DNA of 64,000 nt. Origin: Pleurodeles waltl (taxonomy: Eukaryota > Chordata > Amphibia > Caudata > Salamandridae). The stretch covers positions 1-64,000 of the forward strand of contig NW_027150046.1 in assembly GCF_031143425.1 (NCBI RefSeq). Reading direction: 5' to 3'. Positions 1 through 9,640 of the stretch are shown piece after piece. The number at the start of each line of letters is the position of its first letter. The first letter of the stretch is position 1. A model generated the notes under the pieces. That model ran no database searches. It was not told where the DNA came from and was given only the letters and a program-made list of their open reading frames with translations. Both the position numbers and the translations under genes were made by a program.

Positions 1-58
1 CAAATTTTGAGGTTTGCAAAGGATTCTGGGTAACAGAACCTGGTCCGAGCCACACAAG
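1..58 (+). repeat. Partial satellite monomer at left edge
   Basis: This is the last 58 bases of a monomer: CAAATTTTGAGG, TTTGCAAAGG, GGGTAACAGAACC and CCGAGCCACACAAG. The array therefore continues beyond the left end of the window. Confidence 0.97.
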
Positions 59-441
59 TCACCCCATTTTGGATTCCCCTAGATCTCTAGTTTTAAAAAA
101 CGCACAGGTTTGGTAGATTTCCCTAGGTGGCGTCTGAGCTACAGGCCAAAATCTAAAGGTAGGCACTTTGCAAAAAACACCTCTGTTTTCCTTTAAAAAT
201 TTGGCTGTGTCCACGTTGCGCTTTGGGGCGTTTCCTGTCGCGGGCGCTAGGCCTACCCAGACAACTGAGGTATCATTTTTATCGGGAGACGTGGGGGAAC
301 GCTGGGTGGAAGGAAATTTGTGGCTCCTCTCAGATTCCAGAACTTTCTGCCACAGAAATGTGAGGAACATGTGTTTTTTTAGCCAAATTTTGAGGTTTGC
401 AAAGGATTCTGGGTAACAGAACCTGGTCCGAGCCACACAAG

Positions 442-836
442 TCACCCCATCTTGGATTTCCCTAGGTCTCTAGTTTTCAGAAATGCACAGGTTTGGTAGG
501 TTTCCCTAGGTGGCGGCTGAGCTACAGGCCAAAATCTACAGGCCAAAATCTACAGTTAGGCACTTTGCAAAAAACACCTCTGTTTTCCTTCAAAAATTTG
601 GCTGAGCCACGTTGCTCTTTGGGCATTTCCTGTCGCGGGCGATAGGCCTACCCACACAAGTGAGGTATCATTTTTATTGGGAGACGTGGGGGAACGCTGG
701 GTGGAAGGAAATTTGTGGCTCCTCTCAGATTCCAGAACTTTCTGCCACAGAAATGTGAGGAACATGTGTTTTTTTAGCCAAATTTTGAGATTTGCAAAGG
801 ATTCTGGGTAACAGAACCTGGTCCGAGCCACACAAG
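442..836 (+). repeat. 395-bp monomer with 14-bp internal tandem duplication
   Basis: The unit CTACAGGCCAAAAT is present twice in a row (about 521-548) instead of once, adding 14 bp. The same monomer lacks one T at GAGCCACGTTGC (other S-like copies read GAGTCCACGTTGC). The two changes account for its 395-bp length against the 382 bp of its class. It is the longest monomer in the window. The duplication breaks the antisense open frame. Confidence 0.93.
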
Positions 837-2858
837 TCACCCCATCTTGGATTCCCCTAGGTCTCTAGTTTTCAGAAATGCACAGGTTTGGTAGGTTTCC
901 CTAGGTGGCGGCTGAGCTACAGGCCAAAATCTACAGGTAGGCACTTTGGAAAAAACACCTCTGTTTGCCTTCAAAAATTTGGCTGTGTCCACGTTGCGCT
1001 TTGGGGCGTTTCCTGTCGCGGGCACTAGGCCTACCCACACAAGTGAGGTATCATTTTTATCGGGAGACGTGGGGGAACGCTGGGTGGAAGGAGATTTGTG
1101 GGTCCTCTCAGATTCTAGAACTTTCTGCCACAGGAATGTGAGGAACATGTGTTTTTTTTGCCAAATTTTGAGGTTTGCAAAGGATTCTGGGTAACAGAAC
1201 CTGGTCCGAGCCACACAAGTCACCCCATCTTGGATTTCCCTAGGTCTCTAGTTTTCAGAAATGCACAGGTTTGGTAGTTTTCCCTAGGTGGCGGCTGAGC
1301 TACAGGCCAAAATCTACAGGTAGGCACTTTGCAAAAAACACCTCTGTTTTTCTTCAAAAATTTGGCTGACTCCATGTTGCTCTTTGGGCATTTCCTGTCG
1401 CGGGCGCTAGGCCTACCCACACAAGTGAGGTATCATTTTTATCGGGAGACGTGGGGGAACGCTGGGTAGAAGGAAATTTGTGGCTCCTCACAGATTCCAG
1501 AACTTTCTGCCACAGAAATGTGAGGAACATGTGTTTTTTTAGCCAAATTTTGAGGTTTGCAAAGGATTCTGGGTAACAGAACCTGGTCCGAGCCACACAA
1601 GTCACCCCATCTTGGATTCCCCTAGGTCTCTAGTTTTCAGAAATGCACAGGTTTGGTAGGTTTCCCTAGGTGGCGGCTAAGCTACAGGCCAAAATCTACA
1701 GGTAGGCACTTTGCAAAAAACACCTCTGTTTTCCTTCAAAAATGTGGCTGTGTCCACGTTGCGCTTTGGGGCGTTTCCTGTCGCTGGCGCTAGGCCTACC
1801 CACACAAGTGAGGTATCATATTTATCGGGAGACGTGGGGGAACACTGGGTGGAAGGAAATTTGTGGCTCCTCTCAGATTCCAGAACTTTCTGCCACAGAA
1901 ATGTGAGGAACATGTGTTTTTTTAGCCAAACTTTGAGGTTTGCAAAGGATTCTGGGTAACAGAACCTGGTCCGAGCCACACAAGTCACCCCATCTTGGAT
2001 TCCCCTAGGTCTCTAGTTTTCAGAAATGCACAGGTTTGGTAGGTTTCCCTAGGTGGCGGCTGAGCTACAGGCCAAAATCTACAGGTAGGCACTTTGCAAA
2101 AAACACCTTTGTTTTCCTTCAAAAAGTTGGCTGTGTCCACGTTGCGCTTTGGGGTGTTTCCTGTTGCGGGCGCTAGGCCTACCCACACAAGTGAGGTATC
2201 ATTTTTATCGGGAGACGTGGGGGAACGCTGGGTGGAAGGAAATTTGTGGCTCCTCTCAGATTCCAGAACTTTCTGCCACAGAAATGTGAGGAACATGTGT
2301 TTTTTTAGCCAAATTTGGAGGTTCGCAAAGGATTCTGGGTAACAGAACCTGGTCCTAGCCACACAAGTGACCCCATCTTGGATTCCCCTAGGTCTCTAGT
2401 TTTCAGAAATGCACAGGTTTGGTAGGTTTCCCTGGGTGGCGGCTGAGCTACAGGCCTAAATCTACAGGTAGGCACTTTGCAAAAAACACCTCTGTTTTCC
2501 TTAAAAAATTTGGCTGTGTCCACGTTGCGCTTTGGGGCGTTTCCTGTCGCGGGCGCTAGGCCTACCCACACAAGTGAGGTATCATTTTTATCGGGAGACG
2601 TGGGGGAACGCTTGGTGGAAGGAAATTTGTGGCTCCTCTCAGATTCCAGAACTTTCTGCCACAGAAATGTGAGGAACATGTGTTTTTTTAGCCAAATTTT
2701 GAGGTTTGCAAAGGATTCTGGGTAACAGAACCTGGTCCGAGCCACACAAGTCACCCCATCTTGGATTCCCCTAGGTCTCTAGTTTTCAGAAATGCACAGG
2801 TTTGGTAGGTTTCCCTAGGTGGCGGCTGAGCTACAGGCCAAAATCTACAGGTAGGCAC

Positions 2859-2866
2859 TTTGCAAA
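2859..2866. repeat. TTTGCAAA palindrome, first of two per monomer (representative)
   Basis: The 8-bp palindrome TTTGCAAA occurs at 2859-2866 and again at 3088-3095 in the monomer starting at 2751, and in nearly all other monomers. The class T and TS monomers have lost the first (TTTGGAAA). A third palindrome, TAGGCCTA at 2940-2947, lies between them. Dyad-symmetric sites of this kind can be protein-binding sites, but no partner can be named from sequence. Confidence 0.75.
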
Positions 2867-2887
2867 AAACACCTCTGTTTTCCTTCA

Positions 2888-3083
2888 AAAATTTGGCTGT
2901 GTCCACGTTGCGCTTTGGAGCGTTTCCGGTCGCGGGCGCTAGGCCTACCCACACAAGTGAGGTATCATTTTTATCGGGAGACGTGGGGGAACGCTGGGTG
3001 GAAGGAGATTTGTGGGACCTCTCAGATTCCAGAACTTTCTGCCACAGGAATGTGAGGAACATTTGTTTTTTTAGCCAAATTTT
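2888..3083. repeat. Half-monomer inverted repeat (representative copy)
   Basis: AAAATTTGGCT at 2888-2898 is the exact reverse complement of AGCCAAATTTT at 3073-3083. The arms start 185 bp apart, close to half the 383-bp period, so within the array the two arms alternate almost evenly. Most monomers keep both arms. Class C loses the second (GCCAAACTTTG), classes C, I, H and W alter the first (AATGTGGCT), and N and N' alter it to AAAGTTGGCT. Confidence 0.8.
2906..2993 (+). other. CpG-dense segment of the monomer (representative copy)
   Basis: Between CCACGTTGCGC and GAACGCTGG this stretch holds 10 CpG in under 90 bases (CCACG, TTGCG, GAGCG, TCCGG, GTCGCGGGCGC, TATCG, GACG, AACG). Only two more lie elsewhere in the monomer (GGCGGC, TCCGAG). 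The same stretch contains most CpG-to-TG or CA class differences, such as GTCACGG, GTTGCGG, GACATGG, GAACACTGG, CCATGTTG and GCACTAGG. Confidence 0.8.
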
Positions 3084-3515
3084 GAGGTTTGCAAAGGATT
3101 CTGGGTAACAGAACCTGGTCCGAGCCACACAAGTCACCCCATCTTGGATTTCCCTAGGTCTCTAGTTTTCAGAAATGCACAGGTTTGGTAGGTTTCCCTA
3201 GGTGGCGGCTGAGCTACAGGCCAAAATCTACAGGTAGGCACTTTGCAAAAAACACCTCTGTTTTCCTTCAAAAATTTGGCTGAGTCCACGTTGCTCTTTG
3301 GGCATTTCCTGTCGCGGGCGCTAGGCCTACCCACACAAGTGAGGTATCATTTTTATCGGGAGACGTGGGGGAACGCTGGGTGGAAGGAAATTTGTGGCTC
3401 CTCACAGATTCCAGAACTTTCTGCCACAGAAATGTGAGGAACATGTGTTTTTTTAGCCAAATTTTGAGGTTTGCAAAGGATTCTGGGTAACAGAACCTGG
3501 TCCGAGCCACACAAG

Positions 3516-5429
3516 TCACCCCATCTTGGATTCCCCTAGGTCTCTAGTTTTCAGAAATGCACAGGTTTGGTAGGTTTCCCTAGGTGGCGGCTGAGCTACA
3601 GGCCAAAATCTACAGGTAGGCACTTTGCAAAAAACACCTCTGTTTTCCTTCAAAAATGTGGCTGTGTCCACGTTGCGCTTTGGGGCGTTTCCTGTCGCTG
3701 GCGCTAGGCCTACCCACACAAGTGAGGTATCATTTTTATCGGGAGACGTGGGGGAACGCTGGGTGGTAGGAAATTTGTGGATCCTCTCAGATTCCAGAAC
3801 TTTCTGCCACAGGAATGTGAGGAACATGTGTTTTTTTAGCCAAATTTTGAGGTTTGCAAAGGATTCTGGGTAACAGAACCTGGTCCGAGCCACACAAGTC
3901 ACCCCATCTTGGATTCCCCTAGGTCTCTAGTTTTCAGAAATGCACAGGTTTGGTAGGTTTCCCTAGGTGGCGGCTGAGCTACAGGCCAAAATCTACAGGT
4001 AGGCACTTTGCAAAAAACACCTCTGTTTTCCTTCAAAAATGTGGCTGTGTCCACGTTGCGCTTTGGGGCGTTTCCTGTCGCGGGCGCTAGGCCTACCCAC
4101 ATAAGTGAGGTATCATTTTTATCGGGAGACGTGGGGGAACGCTGGGTGGTAGGAAATTTGTGGATCCTCTCAGATTCCAGAACTTTCTGCCACAGAAATG
4201 TGAGGAACATGTGTTTTTTTAGCCAAATTTTGAGGTTTGCAAAGGATTCTGGGTAACAGAACCTGGTCCGAGCCACACAAGTCACCCCATCTTGGATTCC
4301 CCTAGGTCTCTAGTTTTCAGACACGCACAGGTTTGGTAGGTTTCCCTAGGTGGCGGCTGAGCTACAGGCCAAAATCTACAGGTAGGCACTTTGCAAAAAA
4401 CACCTCTGTTTTCCATCAAAAATTTGGCTGAGTCCACGTTGCGCTTTGGGCATTTCCTGTCGCGGGCGCTAGGCCTACCCACACAAGTGAGGTATCATTT
4501 TTATCGGGAGACGTGGGGGAACGCTGGGTGGAAGGAAATTTGTGGCTCCTCTCAGATTCCAGAACTTTCTGCCACAGAAATGTGAGGAACATGTGTTTTT
4601 TTAGCCAAATTTTGAGGTTTGCAAAGGATTCTGGGTAACAGAACCTGGTCCGAGCCACACAAGTCACCCCATCTTGGATTCCCCTAGGTCTCTAGTTTTC
4701 AGAAATGCACAGGTTTGGTAGGTTTCCCTAGGTGGCGGCTGAGCTACAGGCCAAAATCTACAGGTAGGCACTTTGGAAAAAACACCTCTGTTTTCCTTCA
4801 AAAATTTGGCTGTGTCCACGTTGCGCTTTGGGGCGTTTCCTGTCACGGTCACTAGGCCTACCCACACAAGTGAGGTATCATTTTTATCGGGAGACGTGGG
4901 GGAACGCTGGGTGGAAGGAGATTTGTGGGTCCTCTGAGATTCCAGAACTTTCTGCCACAGTAATGTGAGGAACATGTGTTTTTTTAGCCAAATTTTGAGG
5001 TTTGCAAAGGATTCTGGGTAACAGAACCTGGTCCGAGCCACAGAAGTCACCCCATCTTGGATTTCCCTAGGTCTCTAGTTTTCAGAAATGCACAGGTTTG
5101 GTAGGTTTCCCTAGGTGGCGGCTGAGCTACAGGCCAAAATCTACAGGTAGGCACTTTGCAAAAAAACACCTCTGTTTTCCTTCAAAAATTTGGCTGAGTC
5201 CACGTTGCTCTTTGGGCATTTCCTGTCGCGGGCGCTAGGCTTACCCACACAAGTGAGGTATCATTTTTATCAGGAGACGTGGGGGAACGCTGGGTGGAAG
5301 GAAATTTGTGGCTCCTCACAGATTCCAGAACTTTCTGCCACAGAAATGTGAGGAACATGTGTTTTTTTAGCCAAATTTTGAGGTTTGCAAAGGATTCTGG
5401 GTAACAGAACCTGGTCCGAGCCACACAAG
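3516..5429 (+). repeat. Five-monomer block I-I-D-TS-S
   Basis: Monomers start at 3516, 3899, 4282, 4664 and 5047. Class I has AATGTGGCTG, GGGTGGTAGG and GTGGATCC; the second I copy also has CACATAAGTG. Class D has CAGACACGCACAGG, CCATCAAAAA and GGGCATTTCC (382 bp). Class TS has TTTGGAAAAAACAC and CGGTCACTAGG and ends CCACAGAAGTCACC. Class S has GAGTCCACGTTGCTC and CCTCACAGATT. The I-I-D-TS-S order recurs at 18058-19971, and I-D-TS-S recurs at 6962-8492 and 11556-13089. It is therefore a stable sub-block of the left-hand HORs. Confidence 0.88.
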
Positions 5430-6578
5430 TCACCCCATCTTGGATTCCCCTAGGTCTCTAGTTTTCAGAAATGCACAGGTTTGGTAGGTTTCCCTAGGTG
5501 GCGGCTGAGCTACAGGCCAAAATCTACAGGTAGGCACTTTGCAAAAAACACCTTTGTTTTCCTTCAAAAAGTTGGCTGTGTCCACGTTGCGCTTTGGGGT
5601 GTTTCCTGTTGCGGGCTCTAGGCGTACCCACACAAGTGAGATATCATTTTTATCGGGAGACGTGGGGGAACGCTGGGTGGAAGGAAATCTGTGGCTCCTC
5701 TCAGATTCCAGAACTTTCTGCCACAGAAATGTGAGGAACATGTGTTTTTTTAGCCAAATTTTGAGGTTTGCAAAGGATTCTGGGTAACAGAACCTGGTCC
5801 TAGCCACACAAGTGACCCCATCTTGGATTCCCCTAGGTCTCTAGTTTTCAGAAATGCACAGGTTTGGTAGGTTTCCCTGGGTGGCGGCTGAGCTACAGGC
5901 CTAAATCTACAGGTAGGCACTTTGCAAAAAACACCTCTGTTTTCCTTCAAAAATTTGGCTGTGTCCACGTTGCGCTTTGGGGCGTTTCCTGTCGCGGGCG
6001 CTAGGCCTACCCACACAAGTGAGGTATCATTTTTATCGGGAGACGTGGGGGAACGCTGGGTGGAAGGAAATTTGTGGCTCCTCTCAGATTCCACAACTTT
6101 CTGCCACAGAAATGTGAGGAACATGTGTTTTTTTAGCCACATTTTGAGGTTTGCAAAGGATTCTGGGTAACAGAACCTGGTCCGAGCCACACAAGTCACC
6201 CCATCTTGGATTCCCCTAGGTCTCTAGTTTTCAGAAATGCACAGGTTTGGTAGGTTTCCCTAGGTGGCGGCTGAGCTACAGGCCAAAATCTACAGGTAGG
6301 CACTTTGCAAAAAACACCTCTGTTTTCCTTCAAAAATTTGGCTCTGTCCACGTTGCGCTTTGGGGCGTTTCCGGTCTCGGGCGCTAGGCCTACCCACACA
6401 AGTGAGGTATCATTTTTATCGGGAGACGTGGGGGACCGCTGGGTGGAAGGAGATTTGTGGGTCCTCTCAGATTCCAGAACTTTCTGCTACAGGAATGTGA
6501 GGAACATGTGTTTTTTTTGCCAAATTTTGAGGTTTGCAAAGGATTCTGGGTAACAGAACCTGGTCCGAGCCACACAAG

Positions 6579-6961
6579 TCACCCCATCTTGGATTCCCCT
6601 AGGTCTCTAGTTTTCAGACACGCACAGGTTTGGTAGGTTTCCCTAGGTGGCGGTTGAGCTACAGGCCAAAATCTACAGGTAGGCACTTTGCAAAAAACAC
6701 CTCTGTTTTCCATCAAAAATTTGGCTGAGTCCACGTTGCGCTTTGGGGCGTTTCCTGTCGCGGGCGCTAGGCCTACCCACATAAGTGAGGTATCATTTTT
6801 ATCGGGAGACGTGGGGGAACGCTGGGTGGTAGGAAATTTGTGGATCCTCTCAGATTCCAGAACTTTCTGCCACAGAAATGTGAGGAACATGTGTTTTTTT
6901 AGCCAAATTTTGAGATTTGCAAAGGATTCTGGGTAACAGAACCTGGTCCGAGCCATACAAG
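6579..6961 (+). repeat. Chimeric monomer: class D left half, class I right half
   Basis: The left part carries class D marks (CAGACACGCACAGG, CCATCAAAAA, GGCTGAGTCC). The right part carries class I marks (GGGGCGTTTCC, CACATAAGTG, GGGTGGTAGG, GTGGATCC). The switch falls between about 6730 and 6748, inside CCACGTTGCGCTTTGGG, which both classes share. This is the expected product of an unequal crossover between neighbouring D and I monomers. The same chimera recurs at 10790, so it predates the HOR duplication. Confidence 0.9.
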
Positions 6962-7344
6962 TCACCTCATCTTGGATTCCCCTAGGTCTCTAGTTTTCAG
7001 AAATGCACAGGTTTGGTAGGTTTCCCTAGGTGGCGGCTGAGCTACAGGCCAAAATCTACAGGTAGGCACTTTGCAAAAAACACCTCTGTTTTCCTTCAAA
7101 AATGTGGCTGTGTCCACGTTGCGCTTTGGGGCGTTTCCTGTCGCGGGCGCTAGGCCTACCCACATAAGTGAGGTATCATTTTTATCGGGAGACGTGGGGG
7201 AACGCTGGGTGGTAGGAAATTTGTGGATCCTCTCAGATTCCAGAACTTTCTGCCACAGAAATGTGAGGAACATGTGTTTTTTTAGCCAAATTTTGAGGTT
7301 TGCAAAGGATTCTGGGTAACAGAACCTGGTCCGAGCCACACAAG

Positions 7345-9640
7345 TCACCCCATCTTGGATTCCCCTAGGTATCTAGTTTTCAGACACGCACAGGTTTGGT
7401 AGGTTTCCCTAGGTGGCGGCTGAGCTACAGGCCAAAATCTACAGGTAGGCACTTTGCAAAAAACACCTCTGTTTTCCATCAAAAATTTGGCTGAGTCCAC
7501 GTTGCGCTTTGGGCATTTCCTGTCGCGGGCGCTAGGCCTACCCACACAAGTGAGGTATCATTTTTATCGGGAGACGTGGGGGAACGCTGGGTGGAAGGAA
7601 ATTTGTGGCTCCTCTCAGATTCCAGAACTTTCTGCCACAGAAATGTGAGGAACATGTGTTTTTTTAGCCAAATTTTGAGGTTTGCAAAGGATTCTGGGTA
7701 ACAGAACCTGGTCCGAGCCACACAAGTCACCCCATCTTGGATTCCCCTAGGTCTCTAGTTTTCAGAAATGCACAGGTTTGGTAGGTTTCCCTAGGTGGCG
7801 GCTGAGCTACAGGCCAAAATCTACAGGTAGGCACTTTGGAAAAAACACCTCTGTTTTCCTTAAAAAATTTGGCTGTGTCCACGTTGCGCTTTGGGGCGTT
7901 TCCTGTCGCGGTCACTAGGCCTACCCACACAAGTGAGGTATCATTTTTATCGGGAGACGTGGGGGAACGCTGGGTGGAAGGAGATTTGTGGGTCCTCTCA
8001 GATTCCAGAACTTTCTGCCACAGGAATGTGAGGAACATGTGTTTTTTTAGCCAAATTTTGAGGTTTGCAAAGGATTCTGGGTAACAGAACCTGGTCCGAG
8101 CCACAGAAGTCACCCCATCTTGGATTTCCCTAGGTCTCTAGTTTTCAGAAATGCACAGGTTTGGTAGGTTTCCCTAGGTGGCGGCTGAGCTACAGGCCAA
8201 AATCTACAGGTAGGCACTTTGCAAAAAAACACCTCTGTTTTCCTTCAAAAATTTGGCTGAGTCCACGTTGCTCTTTGGGCATTTCCTGTCGCGGGCGCTA
8301 GGCCTACCCACACAAGTGAGGTATCATTTTTATCGGGAGACGTGGGGGAACGCTGGGTGGAAGGAAATTTGTGGCTCCTCACAGATTCCAGAACTTTCTG
8401 CCACAGAAATGTGAGGAACATGTGTTTTTTTAGCCAAATTTTGAGGTTTGCAAAGGATTCTGGGTAACAGAACCTGGTCCGAGCCACACAAGTCACCCCA
8501 TCTTGGATTCCCCTAGGTCTCTAGTTTTCAGAAATGCACAGGTTTGGTAGGTTTCCCTAGGTGGCGGCTGAGCTACAGGCCAAAATCTACAGGTAGGCAC
8601 TTTGCAAAAAACACCTCTGTTTTCCATCAAAAATTTGGCTGAGTACACGTTGCGCTTTGGGCATTTCCTGTCGCGGGCGCTAGGCCTACCCACACAAGTG
8701 AGGTATCATTTTTATCGGGAGACGTGGGGGAACGCTGGGTGGAAGGAAATTTGTGGCTCCTCTCAGATTCCAGAACTTTCTGCCATAGAAATGTGAGGAA
8801 CATGTGTTTTTTTAGCCAAATTTTGAGGTTTGCAAAGGATTCTGGGTAACAGAACCTGGTCCGAGCCACACAAGTCACCCCATCTTGGATTCCCCTAGGT
8901 CTCTAGTTTTCAGAAATGCACAGGTTTGGTAGGTTTCCCTAGGTGGCGGCTGAGCTACAGGCCAAAATCTACAGGTAGGCACTTTGGAAAAAACACCTCT
9001 GTTTTCCTTCAAAAATTTGGCTGTGTCCACGTTGCGCTTTGGGGCGTTTCCTGTCACGGTCACTAGGCCTACCCACACAAGTGAGGTATCATTTTTATCG
9101 GGAGACGTGGGGGAACGCTGGGTGGAAGGAGATTTGTGGGTCCTCTCAGATTCCAGAACTTTCTGCCACAGGAATGTGAGGAACATGTGTTTTTTTAGCC
9201 AAATTTTGAGGTTTGCAAAGGATTCTGGGTAACAGAACCTGGTCCGAGCCACAGAAGTCACCCCATCTTGGATTTCCCTAGGTCTCTAGTTTTCAGAAAT
9301 GCACAGGTTTGGTAGGTTTCCCTAGGTGGCGGCTGAGCTACAGGCCAAAATCTACAGGTAGGCACTTTGCAAAAAAACACCTCTGTTTTCCTTCAAAAAT
9401 TTGGCTGAGTCCACGTTGCTCTTTGGGCATTTCCTGTCGCGGGCGCTAGGCCTACCCACACAAGTGAGGTATCATTTTTATCAGGAGACGTGGGGGAACG
9501 CTGGGTGGAAGGAAATTTGTGGCTCCTCACAGATTCCAGAACTTTCTGCCACAGAAATGTGAGGAACATGTGTTTTTTTAGCCAAATTTTGAGGTTTGCA
9601 AAGGATTCTGGGTAACAGAACCTGGTCCGAGCCACACAAG
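7345..9640 (+). repeat. Tandem duplication of D-TS-S triplet (2 x 1148 bp)
   Basis: D-TS-S at 7345-8492 is followed directly by D-TS-S at 8493-9640, both 1148 bp. Small differences separate them. The first D has GTATCTAG and CAGACACG. The second D has AGAAATGC and GAGTACACG. The first TS has TAAAAAATTT and GTCGCGGTC, and the second has TCAAAAATTT and GTCACGGTC. The triplet appears only once in the 9-mer that follows, so the 11-mer is best explained as the 9-mer plus this local gain, or the reverse loss. Confidence 0.88.

Larger units (their letters stand above)
59..3515 (+). repeat. Mixed lead-in block, 9 monomers (V, D2-like, T, S, C, N, R, Q, S)
   Basis: Monomers start at 59, 442, 837, 1220, 1602, 1985, 2368, 2751 and 3134. 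The first has GTCTGAGC and CAACTGAGG (class V). The second has CTACAGTTAGG (class D2) but also S-like bases. The third has TTTGGAAAAAACAC and GGAGATTTGTGGGTCC (class T). The fifth has GTCGCTGGCG and GAACACTGGG (class C). The sixth has AAAAGTTGGC and GGGTGTTTCC and ends CCTAGCCACACAAGTGACC (class N). The seventh has CCCTGGGTGGCGG and GGCCTAAATC (class R). The order V-D2-T-C-(N or C')-R-Q is close to that at 36418-39479, at the end of the 24-mer. This suggests the left edge lies inside an older, more diverged relative of that HOR. Confidence 0.85.
5430..9640 (+). repeat. 11-mer higher-order repeat copy (4211 bp)
   Basis: The order is N'-R'-Q'-D/I-I-D-TS-S-D-TS-S, with starts at 5430, 5813, 6196, 6579, 6962, 7345, 7727, 8110, 8493, 8875 and 9258. 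Class N' is class N plus GGGCTCTAGGCGTACC and GAGATATC. R' has CCCTGGGTGGCGG, ATTCCACAACT and TAGCCACATTTTG. Q' has GGTCTCGGGC and GGAGATTTGTGGGTCC. The next unit begins at 9641 with an N'-R' pair that looks the same base for base in the diagnostic stretches. The unit is a 9-mer-like backbone plus an extra D-TS-S triplet. Confidence 0.88.

Noticed and set aside
168..416. Sense 82-codon open frames as small proteins
   Set aside because: They begin at TTG within TTTGCAAAAAAC, lie on the strand opposite other equally long frames, and are lost or shifted in S, D and I2 classes. No recognisable domain, signal peptide or membrane segment.
59..445. Antisense 128-codon open frames, one per monomer, as a tandem gene family or operon with GTGA-coupled cistrons
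   Set aside because: They start at GTG, recur only because the 383-bp unit recurs, change frame at each monomer, and are cut short by 1-2 bp indels and altered stops in many classes (66-, 79-, 83-, 96- and 149-codon versions). Changes hit all codon positions and there is no ribosome-binding or promoter pattern.
3005..3020. Ancient half-monomer direct repeat (AAATTTGTGGCT resembling AAATTTGGCT)
   Set aside because: The similarity covers only about 10 bases with a gap and does not extend, so a dimeric origin of the monomer is not supported by eye.
2751..3133. CENP-B box in the monomer
   Set aside because: I looked for TTCGNNNNANNCGGG and its complement. The two CGGG sites (GTCGCGGG and TATCGGG) lack TTCG at the required distance, and TTCCCGAAC in H and W monomers does not fit either.
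2751..3133. RNA polymerase III unit ending at the T7 tract (SINE-like origin)
   Set aside because: No convincing A box and B box pair at suitable spacing on either strand, no poly-A tail and no target-site duplications; the T7 tract alone is not evidence.
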